A stretch of DNA of 64,000 nucleotides from Massospora cicadina (Eukaryota; Entomophthoromycota; Entomophthoromycetes; Entomophthorales; Entomophthoraceae). The notes under the pieces were generated by a model. It made no database searches. It was not told the DNA's origin and saw only the letters and a program-made list of their open reading frames with translations. Below, piece by piece: positions 22,335 through 33,829 of the stretch. The number at the start of each line of letters is the position of its first letter. Position 1 is the stretch's first letter. The DNA is taken from contig JAKSZP010009541.1 of the NCBI GenBank assembly GCA_022478985.1, forward strand, positions 1-64,000. The letters are read 5' to 3'. A program made the translations under genes and the position numbers.

Positions 22335-23483
22335 TGTTGGGATTTTTCCCATATACCCAGCCTTCTAGATTACTAGGAATTGCTAGGGGATAAATCCTAA
22401 GGCGAGGTGAATTAGATATTGGTTGGCCGGAATTTTGGAGTAACTATGTTTGGGGGATTTTGGGATATTCACCTGGTCATATCCATTTGGGATTGATCCA
22501 AACAGATACTTAAGATCTCGTCGGGTGGAGTTTCTGACAAAACAGGGGCATCTGATAATGATCAACTATCAGGTGTATTGATTGGAATTGGTCAGGTTTC
22601 ATCATTGAAAGATTAGGAATGAGTAGCAAGTTGTGAGGTGAGTGATGCCGCCTGCAACTAGCAAATTGATCAGTTGATTTGTGACCTGCCTTAATGGATA
22701 ATAAGTCCCATTACCTAAGTATTTCGCTAGCCAGTATGGTTGGTTTTCTTGGATCAAGAGGAAAATGTTATAGACATATTTTCTGACTCTTTCTGTTTAG
22801 GTCTTGAGGATGTCCAATGATGGAATCCTAGCTAGGATGGGGAAGACCATCGTTGCTGAGATGAGAATGGGTGAATTAATGGCAATGGCTGTCATTTGAT
22901 TATAGAGGTGTCAACTGAGGGTTAGATGACAAAATCCCCACTATAGATTCCATAGAATTCATTTATAATAAAAAACTGATAGATCATATTACAGATATAT
23001 AGTTATATAGTTGTTCATCCAGTATATAGTTTAAGTAGTAAACTAATATCAGCTTTCAATTGTTTTATTCTTCTCAAGGATATTATTGCTGTGTGCGATA
23101 ATTGGGAGACTCTTAGGGAAGAGAGTAAAGATATGAGCGGGGATCTAGAGAAGAAGGAGAAACAATAGGGGATTACTGCCAACTGTGTGTTGGACCAAAG
23201 AGACTGTCACCAGGGAATCTCAGAGAAGATCTGATTGGACAGAACAAGGGAACAAAACCCTAGATTGCAACATCTCAAGTATTTCAAGCAGGAATACTGG
23301 CTGAGCGTTGGGCTGAGATATAAGAATTTCACTCAACTATGGATAATAGTCGTCATACTATTATCAACCATTAATCTAATATACTATACAATGCAGATGA
23401 AATGCACAAGAAACTAAACCTGTGCAGTAAAAAGTTTATTGAGGTTGTTTTCCAATAATAACCCAAAACAGTAAATTTTTACA
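22335..23483 (+). repeat. F 5' LTR
   Basis: 1149 bp direct repeat of 29427-30587. Shared blocks include CTTAGGTCTTGAGGATGTCC-type sequence near 22798, the TTCTCAAGGATATTATTGCT block near 23073 and the end AAATTTTTACA. The following bases (ACTACAGGGGTGTAGTTGAG at 23497) also follow the 5' LTR of G, which marks the leader and primer-site side. Confidence 0.9.
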
Positions 23484-24880
23484 AGTTAATTCTCACTACA
23501 GGGGTGTAGTTGAGTAGAAGAACTTAGAACATGATGTCCTATGATGATGTTTCTAATTCTGGTAATAAGTTACTAGGGAAAGTAACTTTAATGAAGATAT
23601 AATGTGAAGTGGATCACGTTCATTGGCGTTCACCCAGCTCAGAAGTGGAGCTCTGAGTGAATCAAATTGAAGATACTCATTACCAGGGAAAAGGACTTGC
23701 AGCCTAGATATGGAACTATCTAGTGCTGCAAGAAAACTAGTTCCACCAGACATCTACTTGAGATGTAGAGTATCAGCAGGGCCAACATGGGTTGAAATTA
23801 GGTCCGCTGGAAATATTCCTGAGGAGTGAGTGTTTAGATGAAGCATTGGATGAAATAGGAAGTAATCAATTAAGAGAATTGGATTTCCATACCAATGAAG
23901 ATAAGAAGTCAAAACAGGAAGTGATTGATCCAAGTTAGTTGAAAAAAACATTTGACTCAATAACACTCAACTAATGATCAGAAGTTGCTGGAGACGAGTT
24001 CATCAATTCAGGAGAAATTGGATGAAGCTAATGAGGCCAGAACGACCTGTGTAGTTAAAGATGGCAATGAGTGCCAAAAATCGTTTTTAGGAGAAAAACG
24101 ATTTGAACAATTGGACAGAACTGTTGGCTAATGAGAAACGAGGATCCAAGCATCAGTTGCCAAAATATGAGATGAAATTAGGACCTTTTGGATGAATAAC
24201 CAGTCGGGATCAAAGGCCTAATATATTCAAGGGTATTGATAGAGTTAGCAAGAGTAGCCTATACGTGAAGATACAGCGCTGCTGGTCATATAGTGAAGAA
24301 GGTCAATACTAATTGGAAGTATTGCGCCTAAGAGAAAATATTTTCAATGTTCTCAGCGGACCTCTGAACCATTAAATGGTTATGCCCTGAGATTTTGGTC
24401 AAGTCCTAGAAGAGGACCACTGAACCAAATAGATGGTTAAATTTAAGAGGATAAGATTTTGAAACATGATAACAGGTAGGTTTAAGTACCTAGGACCCAG
24501 TTTGGATGAAGAGGTAAAGAAGGACCTCTGAATCTTTTTTGTAGGTTGCAAGTCCCATTGCAAAAGAAAAATACAAAATATATATATAATATAGATTTTT
24601 ATGGTCTATGAGTTTAGGACCTAAAAAGTGATGAAAAATCCTGATGGCCAAACTGAGGAAATTTCACTTTGAAAAAATGGAACTATTGGCCAGGGTAACC
24701 AAGAGTATCAACCTATTGGTTGATTAAGAGAAACTCACTGATCTGTCAGAAGGCCAGCAAGAGGAGGTGCTCAAATTACTTGAAAAGTATTGGGAAGTAT
24801 TTGCTCAGGATTACCACAATTTGGGATGCGCAAGAGATGTGATCCACAAGTGGCGACACTGGGGAAAATTTGCCAATAAG
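23484..24880 (+). pseudogene. F gag/protease region, decayed
   Basis: Position between the 5' LTR and RT implies gag and protease, but frames are too broken for a confident domain call. No clear D-S/T-G-A loop or zinc knuckle was found here; G keeps both in weak form at the matching place. The segment 24358-24560 carries the hairpin repeat module described separately. Confidence 0.4.
24358..24560 (+). repeat. F hairpin repeat module 1
   Basis: Three copies of GGACCTCTGAACC or GGACCACTGAACC-like units (24358, 24413, 24522). The first two are followed within a few bases by ATGGTT, giving AACCA/TGGTT hairpins. A shared tail TTAAGTACCTAGGACCCAG is at 24482. The same module recurs after integrase at 27378-27580 and in G at 49020-49200. 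Confidence 0.7.
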
Positions 24881-26130
24881 GATGAGACTGATCCAAAGAA
24901 AGAAAGCAGCCAAAGCGGTAGTGGAAGATGAAATCAGCAAACTACTGAAGCATGGGCTTCTAGTTCCGTCATTGAGTTCCTGGACAAGTCTGATTCTAAT
25001 TGTGAAGAAAAAGGATGGCTTTAACCGGGTGGTGATCAACTACTGAAAGCTGAATAAGATTACAAAGAAGGATTTGTATCCCCTACCAAGAATCGACAAT
25101 GTGCTAGACCAATTGGGAGAAGTGAAGTACTTCTCCACAATGAATTTAATATCAGGAAATTGGCAAATCAATTTTCCAAGAGAAGACCAGGAGAAATGTG
25201 TGATTATTACCACGCAGGTGCTATACCAACTGACGAGGATGCCCCAGGGTCTATGTAATGCGCCTGCAACGTTACAGAGGGCCATGGACGCTATACTGAG
25301 TGACTTGAAGTTGCCTTGCATACTGATATACTTGGCTGATATCAATGTGTTCAGTAGGACTTTTAATGATCACCTACACCACTTGGAAGAAGTATTCAAG
25401 TGACTATCAGCGGCTAACCTGAAGATTAAGCTGAGTAAGTGTCACTTCTTCAAAAAAGAGTTGGAATATCTGGGATTCGTGATCAACTCTAGTGAATTGC
25501 AGCCGCAAGCCCAAAGATCAAAGCCATAGAATGGATGGCTGTGCTGAAGAGTGTCCTAGACATCCAAGTGTTCCTTTGGATGGTCAGATACTACAGAAGA
25601 TTTATTTGGGAATTTGCTCGAATAATTGAGCCCTTATTCAATCTGTTGAAGAATCTGAAAAAAGGATTTGTATGGAATGAAGAATCGCAGAAATTCTTTG
25701 ATGAGCTATGCTGGTATCTAATAGATTCTCTGATTTTGAAATATACAAATTTCATTTGAGAGTTTATTATACAAACTGATGCTTCAAAATGGTGATTACT
25801 GCCATACTAAGCCAAGTAGATGAACTTGGGGCAAACATCCGGTGGTGTATGTGAGCCAGACACTCTCAGCCACTGAGAGGAACTACACCATAACTGAGCG
25901 TGAATGCCTTGCAGTCATTTATGCATGTAAGCATTTTTGGGTGTACATCCATGGAACTCACTTTAAGGTGGTAACAGACCACTCTTTGCTGCATTGGCTG
26001 CACACTTTAAGAGATCCAGAAGGACGACTGGCCCAATGGGCACTTAAGCTACAGGCTTATGATTATGAGATTGTCCACCAAGCAGGGGCTTCTCACCAGA
26101 ATGCGGATGGCTTATCATAGTTACCAATGG
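24881..26130 (+). pseudogene. F RT and RNase H relic
   Basis: RT starts near 24900 (EDEISKLLKHGLLVPS). It continues with LILIVKKKDGFNRVVINY, then YPLPRIDNVLDQLGEVKYFS at 25077-25137, LTRMPQGLCNAPATLQRAMD near 25229-25288 and ILIYLADINVFSRTF near 25320. The catalytic YxDD box reads YLAD, so the second Asp is kept and the first lost. RNase H: VYVSQTLSATERNYTITERE and CLAVIYACKHFWVYIHGTHF at about 25848-25967, VTDHSLLHWLH near 25971, ending QNADGLS at 26120. 25842-26120 is one open frame. Residue pattern is typical non-chromoviral Gypsy. Confidence 0.87.
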
Positions 26131-26261
26131 TCCAGATGGTATACCTGCAAATGGATGAGCTATTACAGAGAATGGTCAACGGAGAAATCAGAAACGAGCC
26201 CCAAGAAATCCAAGGTGTGCTTTGGAAAATGATGGAAAACACAGAGATCATGGATGATTAA

Positions 26262-27350
26262 GTGTTTAAGATGATTAATGGGAAGCGGTTATTATTCCTG
26301 AAGCCGTCAAAAAGAGCAGCTACTGTACAAGCTGCTCATAAGGTTGTCGGGCATGGAGGCCTGAGAAAAACAACTGATCATATTCGCCAAAAACTACTAT
26401 TAGGAGTCAATCAACTACAATGTTACGGACTATATAGCTTGTTGTGTGGAGTGCCAGATGCACAAGCCATATAAGAATACAACTGGATACTGACTGGTCT
26501 GCCCTGGATCTGCCTGGCATACAGTGTCCATTGACGTGATGGGACCGCTGATGATGAGCACAGGGGGAGTCAAGTACAAAATAGTTGCCATCGACCATCT
26601 GATGAGATGGGTTGAGATGAAGGCCCTGGCAAAAGTAGACGCTACCAGAACCACGAGGTTCATCCTGGATCAAGTAGTATATTGACATGGATGCCCGCAG
26701 GTCCTGCTTAGAAATAATGGAACGAACTTCATGTCTCATGTGGTCCCATGATTGAATGAGATAATGAGGATCAGAGGAGTCATGTCAGTACCCTACCAGC
26801 CAGAGATGAACGGAGTTGTAGAACAGGTGAATGGAACGCTGGGCATGACGCTGAGGAAGCTTGTTGCAGGAAGAACTTTCACGTGGGGAATGTACCTGAG
26901 TTTGGTGATGTTCACCTACAATATTAGTCATCGTACAGCGATGGGAAAAAATGCCATTTGAGTTGTTATATGGGTGGAAGGCCACGTTGCTGCCAACTTT
27001 ATATTTGGTGATGGAACCGATGTCAAGGATGAGCGCTGAAAAGCACTTGAACTGACAGACAAATATCCTGATTGATATGCAATTGCAATCATTTTAAACT
27101 GTGTTGAAGAAAAGGATATGAGCAAAATCAACGGATGATAAGAACTGACCAGCCTTAGCAGAATATCAAATAGGTGAAAGAGTATCCTATGAAATACGCA
27201 TGGTTTTGGGAGAAGAAACAAACTAGATGTGTTGTGGTTGGGTCCATTTGAAGTTATTGCCAAGATGGTGACTGATGCCTACTCCATTTAGGATCTCTTG
27301 GATGGAAGAGTTGTGAATCAAATCCATGATAAGTATTTGAAGCGATGGAT
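26262..27350 (+). pseudogene. F integrase relic
   Basis: The zinc region is near 26300-26470 (AHKVVGHGGLRKTTDHIRQK, then CYGLYSLLCGVPDAQ-like cysteines). The core has VKYKIVAIDHLMRWVEMKAL near 26570-26630, NNGTNF near 26714 and VPYQPEMNGVVEQVNGTLG near 26790-26846, the region of the catalytic Glu. The C-terminal end reads LDGRVVNQIHDKYLKRWI near 27298-27350, the usual close of this integrase type. No chromodomain follows. Several stops and a frameshift near 26959. Confidence 0.85.
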
Positions 27351-27377
27351 CAATGAAAAAATAAAAGAGTTCCCAAA

Positions 27378-27580
27378 GGACCAATGAACCATTAAGTTGG
27401 TCATGTCATGATGATTAGATTAAGTCTGAAAAAAGGACCTCTGAACCAATATAGATGGTTAAATCCAAAAAAAGTACCTCTGAACCATAGAAAACTGGAA
27501 GGTTTAAGTACCCAAGACCCAGTTTGGGGAAAAAAATAAAAAAATGGACTGCTGAACTGAAACAAGGTCAAGTCTCATGA
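27378..27580 (+). repeat. F hairpin repeat module 2
   Basis: GGACC(N)2-3TGAACC-like units at 27378, 27435 and 27474, most followed by ATGGTT or TTGGT, plus the tail TTAAGTACCCAAGACCCAG near 27503. This repeats module 1 of the same element in the same orientation, about 3 kb downstream. Confidence 0.7.
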
Positions 27581-27713
27581 AAAAAGAATTAAAATAAAGG
27601 ATTGTAAAAGATATTGGGAAAAAAGATTATAACTGCACAGAGAAAAAACTGATATAGTTTTATAATTTTTTACTTTATTAGATGTCCTCAACACAGGGAT
27701 GATTCTGCCTATA

Positions 27714-29590
27714 TCACCTCTTGAGGGAGGGAAGATGGATTGCAGTAGGTATGAATAACCCATCAAAATCTATGTGAGACTGGATGCTAGTGAGGGCTAG
27801 ACCTACACAAAACCAAGTCCTTTGATTGGATGCAGATCCCTGTGAGAAAGCGACTAGGGGAAGGGAAATTGAAATGTCAGAAGAAGCCAATTGTGAAACC
27901 CTGGAGCAGGGAGGAAAGCAACAGTATAAAAAGAGGCAGTTGGCAAATAACCCCAAGTAATCCTGATATGGTATTGGAGCCAGAAGATTAGTCTTGAGTG
28001 CCTGATGACAGGCTTTGTCAAGAAACACTGGACATATGGGCTGGCAGCAAACAAGGGAATCTTTATGAGGGTTGCCAAATCATGCCCCCTACTAACTCCA
28101 TCAGCAGAAGATACTGATGGGAAGTGCCAGAGATGAGATAGTCATGAAGGAAGAAAATAGCATCCTGCAAGAAATGACTATGGGCTTCTCAGAAGCTGAA
28201 GCTGAAGGAGCGGTGAAACCTGGTAGAGGCTGGAAGCTTCATGGACCAACTTTGAAGAACTTAGCCAGCAAAGTGAAGAGCATAAGCGTCGATATCCCAA
28301 TCTAGGATGTTCTTAAGATTGGAGGGATTCAGCGCTAGGGACAAAGCCTTGGTGACTTGGGCCTGGAGCTTAATGTAGAGGAGCTCGAAATGAATATTGT
28401 TACTGATGGTGAGCTCAGTAGCCAGGATAGCATGTTTGTAGTATTGTCCAAGTTGGAAGAGGAACTCGGGAAGCAGGTCTGACCTGGCAAGAAAAGAACT
28501 ATCAAATACAAAAGGCATAATCTCAGGAGCATCCATGATGATAGTTGGTGCATCTGCAAAAGGGGCCAAATCCAAGAGAGTTTAAAATCCAACTCTGTAA
28601 TTGACGATAGAGGAAGAATCAGCTGAGAGTTGTTCAAAATGAATGCAAGCCTGATTTCAGAGAGATTGGTTACCATTTCTGGTAATTTGGCAGAAGGACT
28701 AGACTCTGGCACCAGACTAAGCGTATGAGTCCTGGAAGGACCATAGAAGAGGTTCTGTCGCGCATCCCAACTCATCTGATGGAAGAGCCAAAGATCTTAA
28801 TCAGAAAAACTATTTAGAAGCTGCTGGTACCACGACTCAGAATTTGACATATGAGCTGGATGAGAGGGGGATGTCAGACTTATATGAAAGTTGACATTAT
28901 GCACTCTACAATCCATTAAGCTCCAATTTTGGAAAATCAACCTCAAAATTAATGGGATAAGCTATCCAAGAGAAGAATTAAGAATGACTTGAGCCAAAAG
29001 GTTATGAGAGAAATAACAAGGGAAAAAATAAATAAGTATTCTTAATTGGGCTGTGAAACAAACATTGATGGCAAGAGTCTCCTTTCTAGGACGAGGATAA
29101 ATCAGGAAATTGAGGATGCCAGACCAAGAATACTGAATATGACAGCAGATCATATGCCCTGATGGGGAAAACCAGATCCTGGGATTAATATCATCACGAG
29201 TAGATTGATCAGCCTGGAATGACAGTAGATCATGGGGACCACGCTCTTAATATGTGGTAGAGAGGAGAGAGAGGAGGAGCGTTGCATGCCAAAGGTCATC
29301 CTGAGCAGCATTGAGTATTGATGATCATACTCTGCTTGAGCCAATGAAGTTTTTGACTGAGGGTCTGAAGCAGTGTTCTCATGCCCCGGTCCTTTTCTCG
29401 CTGAAAATCTAGGTAAGAGGGGGATGTGTTGGGATTTTTGCCCATATTTCCAGCCTGCTATATTACCAGGAATCGCTAGGGGATAATTCCCTAAGGTGAG
29501 GTGAATTGGAAAACGGGTGGCCCAAATTTTGGAGTAACTATGTTTGGGGGATTTTGGGATATTTGCCTGGTCATATCCATTGGGGATCAA
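27714..29590 (-). pseudogene. F antisense ORF (unknown protein)
   Basis: A long coding-like region on the strand opposite Pol, starting inside the 3' LTR near its 5' edge and running toward integrase. It survives as overlapping frames: 29590-29150, 28775-28335, 28575-28261 and 28028-27714. The matching region of element G (47090-48850) codes the same series in the same relative orientation. Best-kept shared blocks are LRAQVT or LQAQVT followed by a helical stretch with PSNLKNILDWD (near 28310), ALHFAG, and DKACHQALKTNLLAPIPYQD near 28010-27950. It is mostly helical with hydrophobic patches. I recognise no family. Antisense ORFs after integrase are known in some plant Gypsy elements. Confidence 0.6.
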
Positions 29591-30587
29591 TCTGGACGAA
29601 TACTTAAGATCTTGTCAGGCGGAGTTGCCAACGAAATAGGGGCATCTGATAGTTGATTGATGATTAACTATCAGGTGTACCAATTGGGATCAGTTGGGTT
29701 TCATCATCGACTGATAGGGAATGAGTAGCAAGTTGCAAGTTGAGTGATGCCAACTGCAACTAGCAATTTGATCACTTAATGCGTGACCTGTCTTAATGGT
29801 AATAAGTCCCATTAACCAAGCAGGTCACTGGTCAAATATGGTTGGTTCACTTGTATTGAGAGGAAACGTTAGGGAAACTTTTTCTGACTCTTTCTGTTTA
29901 GGTCTTGAGGATGTCCAATGACAGAATCCTAGCCAGGATGGGGAAGACCATCGCTGCTGAGATGAGGATTGGTGATTCAATAGCAACGGCTGCCACTTCA
30001 TCAAAGAGGTGTCAACTGAGGGTTAGATGACCAAATCCCAACTATAAATCTCTATAATTCACTTATAATAAAAAAAAACATAGTTAGATCATATTACAGA
30101 TATATAGTTCTATAGTTGTTCATCTGGTTTATAGCTTAAGTAGTAAACTATTATCAATTTTCAATTGTTCTATTCTTCTCAAGGATATTATTGCTTTATG
30201 CAATAATTGGGAGACTTTTAGGGAAAAATGTAAATATCTGAGCGGGGATCTAGAAAAGAAGGAGTCACAATTGGGGATAGCTGCTAATTGTGTGTTGAAT
30301 CAAAGAGACTGTCACTGAGGTATCTCAGTGAAGATCAGGTTGAACAGGGCAAGGGAACAAATCCCTATGAGTATGACTTTAAGCTTATTTAATTGGGAAT
30401 ACTGGCTGAGCGTTGGGCTGAGATATAAGAATCTCACTAAATTATGGATAATATTCATCATAATATTATCAACTGATAATCTAATATACTATACAATGCA
30501 GAAGAAGTGCACAAGAAACCAAACCTGTGCAGTAAAAAGTTATTGGGGTTGTTTGCCGATAATAACTCAAAGCAATAAATTTTTACA
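29427..30587 (+). repeat. F 3' LTR
   Basis: 1161 bp direct repeat of 22335-23483. It is preceded by AAGAGGGGGATG, a good polypurine tract, and followed by the TGGGA duplication. Confidence 0.9.
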
Positions 30588-30592
30588 TGGGA

Positions 30593-31330
30593 TCAAACAA
30601 ATCAGCATATCCGAGGATTCATTCAGGCAGAGTAAGTATTGGGGTCAGGGCGTCAGTAGGTTATATATAGGCTGGCCCACCTTAGGAGAGGGGCCGACCT
30701 TCTAGGGAGAGCCATGGCGTTCTCATCCAAGCAAGGGATGGTAACCGTGACTACACCAGGGAATTTTGTGTACATGGTAGTCTAGGAGGCTAGTGGCGAT
30801 ATCAAATTGGCGCCACCAGCCAACCCCCAAAATAACAAGGTATAAGAGAATCTTTATCAAGGAGAAGCTCTCCACAAAATTAACCATTGCCTGTGACGAA
30901 GGGAACAAGTGTTATCATGCAATAACTTGGAATGGTTTGAGATGCCCCGCCATTCACAAACTGACCAACTCCCAGGGGCAGATCCAGGGCCTCTTCCAAC
31001 TCTTATAGGATGAAGTTTTCAGTCGCTCCAGTGTCCACCAAAGCGAGTGCTTGAAAGCTCTTCCCCACAGAAGAAAAGGTGGTCATTAACAAGAAGTAAG
31101 TAGAGGAGAGGTTTATTTTCCCCAGAGCCAAGGGAGGACAAGATGGCTCAAAGCCCATAGGGAGGAGTATAGGTGAGAGTATCCCCCTGAGAAGCTTCAA
31201 AGCGTATGACTTCACATTGCCAGAAAGTTTTTTACAGGAATTAAATGGTGTAGGGTAATTTAATGCTCTATGTTTGGTGGGAGGAAGATCATTATCATAT
31301 GAGACTACACCAGTCAGGACGGCCAAGCTT
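30593..31330 (-). pseudogene. E protease relic and protease/RT linker
   Basis: On the minus strand, QALALVDTGATENFIL near 31050-31003 is an intact aspartic-protease active-site loop. About 100 nt later the relic continues as ILGVGWWRQFDIATSLLD (about 30840-30780), matching ILGVEWWRKFDVRTNL of A2. The linker is cut at 30593 by F and continues at 22329. The upstream stretch to 31326 (LSSTYFLLMTTFSSVGKSF) is the protease N-terminal side. The loop is well kept while neighbours have stops. Confidence 0.82.
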
Positions 31331-32581
31331 TTTATAGGGTCAGCAACGGCTAGCTATTCTTCAATCATCCTATCATGGATCTTTACCCGTTTCTGGATGG
31401 AATCCACCACAAGAGGTGACTCTGGAGTGATGGGAAAGAGTTGTTCAACTGGGCTGACTGGGACTAAAGGTTGTACGGAAGGAATAAAGTCCAAAACGGC
31501 AACGAAGGGTCCCTGGCTAATAAGAAGTGAATGCTCTGACTCAAATGGGTTAGACTTGTTAACCCCTCTACTTTTGAGGACAAAAGTGAGGGTACTCCAT
31601 GGAGCGTGGAGGTGAAGGGCCAGTAGTGAGTGGACCCCCACCTATGATGGAGGTTTCAGTTTAACCTTCCAGAGAGCTCACTGTTGGTTCCAAGTGGTAT
31701 TGTGAGAGTACGGAAGGGGGATATTCTAAAGTCAGGTTAGAAGTGTTCATAACAGCCATATTCTCAGCTGGATATTTCACTACAGGATTGGAAACATGTT
31801 GGTGCCCCACAGTGATGGAGTTGTCAAGTTCTAAGATCTGAAATTCAGCGGTACAATTAGGCTTGGTGGCACAGATGCTGTTAAACAATAGGGATGCTAG
31901 TATTAAGCACGTCCCAGATAAGAGAGTGGAGGGTTATCCCATATTCCAAGGACAACACCAGTATTGTCTAGGGACTTGCGAAGAAGGGCCATTTTCAATT
32001 ATTCAAGAGATTACAACCTTGATGCTCGATCTTGAATCAGGTTGAAGTGTTGAGCTGTAGTGAGGTCTTCTTAAACACAAGTGTAAAAGGAGTTATGTAC
32101 TCAAAGGTAGCAGTGGGAAACTCGCGTGGCTTGACAAAGGTTTCCAACGCTGGGAGGGATTCCTTAGGGATCTATTAGAATCACCCATGGAGAGTAACCA
32201 TTGGTGAGCTCCATATGAATTCTCACGGAGCAGCAGCTGGAGAAGGAGGAAGTCAGCTAAATCCTTGCTTTGAGACCTCTGGCATGCCCTAAGGCTGGAC
32301 AACATGTTGAAAATCTCCTTTTTAACTTTTGATTCGCATGAATAATGGAGAGTGTGACTGGAAGTGGCAGGTACTGCACATTGTATGAGCGTCTTAAGTG
32401 AGGGGAGCCATGCAATACCCTCATAACACCCTTTGAAAAAGATAACAACCAAGGACAGAAGGAATACAAAAGTACCATACCAGTGAACAGCTTCAATGGG
32501 TGACAAATTTGAGAGGTTTGGGATAACTCTAGCCACCCAACATTAGAAGAAACTCAAAAAATCCATGTTTTTCTCATATAT
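31331..32581 (-). pseudogene. E gag-like region
   Basis: This lies between the 5' LTR and the protease, where gag is expected. The best piece is a 147-codon frame at 32536-32093: NLSPIEAVHWYGTFVF, a hydrophobic run (LLSLVVIFF), then a polar helical part with CESKVKKEIFNMLSSL and ACQRSQSKDLADFLLLQLLL. A second frame covers 31641-31354 with VVDSIQKRVKIHDRMIEE at its end. No zinc knuckle is seen. It is called gag-like by position only. E is the one chromovirus here with a roughly gag-sized gap. Confidence 0.5.
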
Positions 32582-33387
32582 TAGCAGGGAAACTGAAGCG
32601 CAGGATGTCTCAGAGGGGAAAGACCCAGTCCAAAGATGTGACAACAAGGCCAAGTGACCCAACAAAATGAAGAGACGTCTTAAACGGTCAGTAATATGAT
32701 TCCATATGAATCTGTGGAACAAAACTCACACTAACTGGCCAAAACCATCAGGGACAAAAGGCCCTGGGAGCTGGGAAACGTGGCGTATAGTTTAGGACAG
32801 AGGGTGGCGAAATAGAAAGCGGCGGATCCAGGAAGAATAGGTGGCAGAGTGGGTGGAGGGCTCACTTACAGCAGTAGAGGAAAACCAGAGCGGAAAACGG
32901 ACTTCAGTCATCGCAAAACTTCGGAGAGGTGTATTTTTGTTAAAAAGATCCAAATATATATATATAACTTGCCCAAAAATCCTAAACTTTTTTAGAATAA
33001 TCAGAGTATCTGAGAAAAGAAAAGCCTTTCTCAGCTTGGGACTTAATTTAAAGGAGAATAATTCATTAGGGTTCCAAATGGTTATTGAAATCCAATCTGA
33101 ACAACATATTATTCACTTTTCAATGAAATTGAAATTTTACAAATATGCCAAATTCCATAACCTCATATCATGTAATTTCTGGATTTTAGGTTTGATTCCT
33201 ACCAGGTTTTCGCCTCAGATGAGCCGTTTTCCTCAGCCCTGGCTGGCAAATCCAGAACTCATTTCCCATCAATGGCCTTAGAGAGATATCAGTGACCCTT
33301 AGTGGTTCTAGTCTTTGCTCCAAGGGCTTGTTGGACTTGGCTTTGGAGGGGTGGTTAATTTCAGAAAATATGTTACTAGCTGTGACA
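32582..33387 (-). repeat. E 5' LTR
   Basis: 806 bp direct repeat of 17170-17973, with the same start on the minus strand (TGTCACAGCTAGTAACATA). The inner end has decayed (CTGCTA instead of CATGACA). CTCGC follows at 33388-33392. Confidence 0.9.
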
Positions 33388-33829
33388 CTCGCACAGTAAA
33401 GGAGGATTTGGGTAATAAGGCCTTCTGGTTGGTCCTCCCCACTTATTGGAAGCAGCACCTGGTCTTCCATGCTTCTCATTTGTCCCTTTTGAAGGGGGAG
33501 GAACTTGCCGTCCCTTAACCAATTGGGATTGAGGGTTCAGAGGAAGCAGAGGTGGATGCCATTCTGGCGTCACAGAAATCACGCCATTAGGTAAAATTCT
33601 TGGTTGCCTGGAAAAGTTTTCCTTCTTATGAGAACAACTGGGTCAGTGCAAACAATTGTTCAATTGCTGAGAGTTGGAGGATGCTTTCCATTCCACATGC
33701 CCAGGCGCTCCTCGACCTCCCCAGAAGGTTACCGCCATATTGGCTTTTCAAATTCATAAAGCATACAATAATGTTGCGCTCACTCATGTTCCTGGTGGGG
33801 GCTTCCCTGACTTAAAAAGGGAAGGGTAG
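33388..33829 (+). pseudogene. C Pol relic, downstream part (integrase end and chromodomain)
   Basis: Continuation of the C integrase interrupted at 17169. VKEDLGNKAFWLVLP near 33399-33443 and VFHASHLSLLKGEE near 33462-33505 match the C-terminal integrase block of B (YEVAEYLGNGSFRLSLP, VFHASLL). The chromodomain is at about 33540-33670, with KFLVAWKSFPSYENNWVSAN. The tail NVALTHVPGGGFPDLKREG near 33769-33825 precedes AAAAAGGGAAGGG, a polypurine tract, and the LTR. Confidence 0.85.

Larger units (their letters stand above)
22335..30587 (+). mobile_element. Element F: Gypsy-type element with antisense ORF, inside E
   Basis: 8.25 kb with LTRs at 22335-23483 and 29427-30587 (TGTTGGG...TTTTTACA) and a perfect TGGGA duplication. 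Pol is on the plus strand. RT, RNase H and integrase differ clearly from the chromoviruses in this window, and I see no chromodomain. A reading frame on the opposite strand fills most of the space between integrase and the 3' LTR. Element G is a second copy of the same family. Confidence 0.92.
17170..33387 (-). mobile_element. Element E: minus-strand chromovirus inside C
   Basis: LTRs at 17170-17973 and 32582-33387 flank gag-like, protease, RT, RNase H, integrase and chromodomain relics on the minus strand. The element is itself split twice: by F (22335-30587, between protease and RT) and by solo LTR D (19494-20867, in the integrase N-terminal region). Removing both leaves about 6.6 kb. The CTCGC duplication marks its insertion into the integrase of C. 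Confidence 0.92.
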
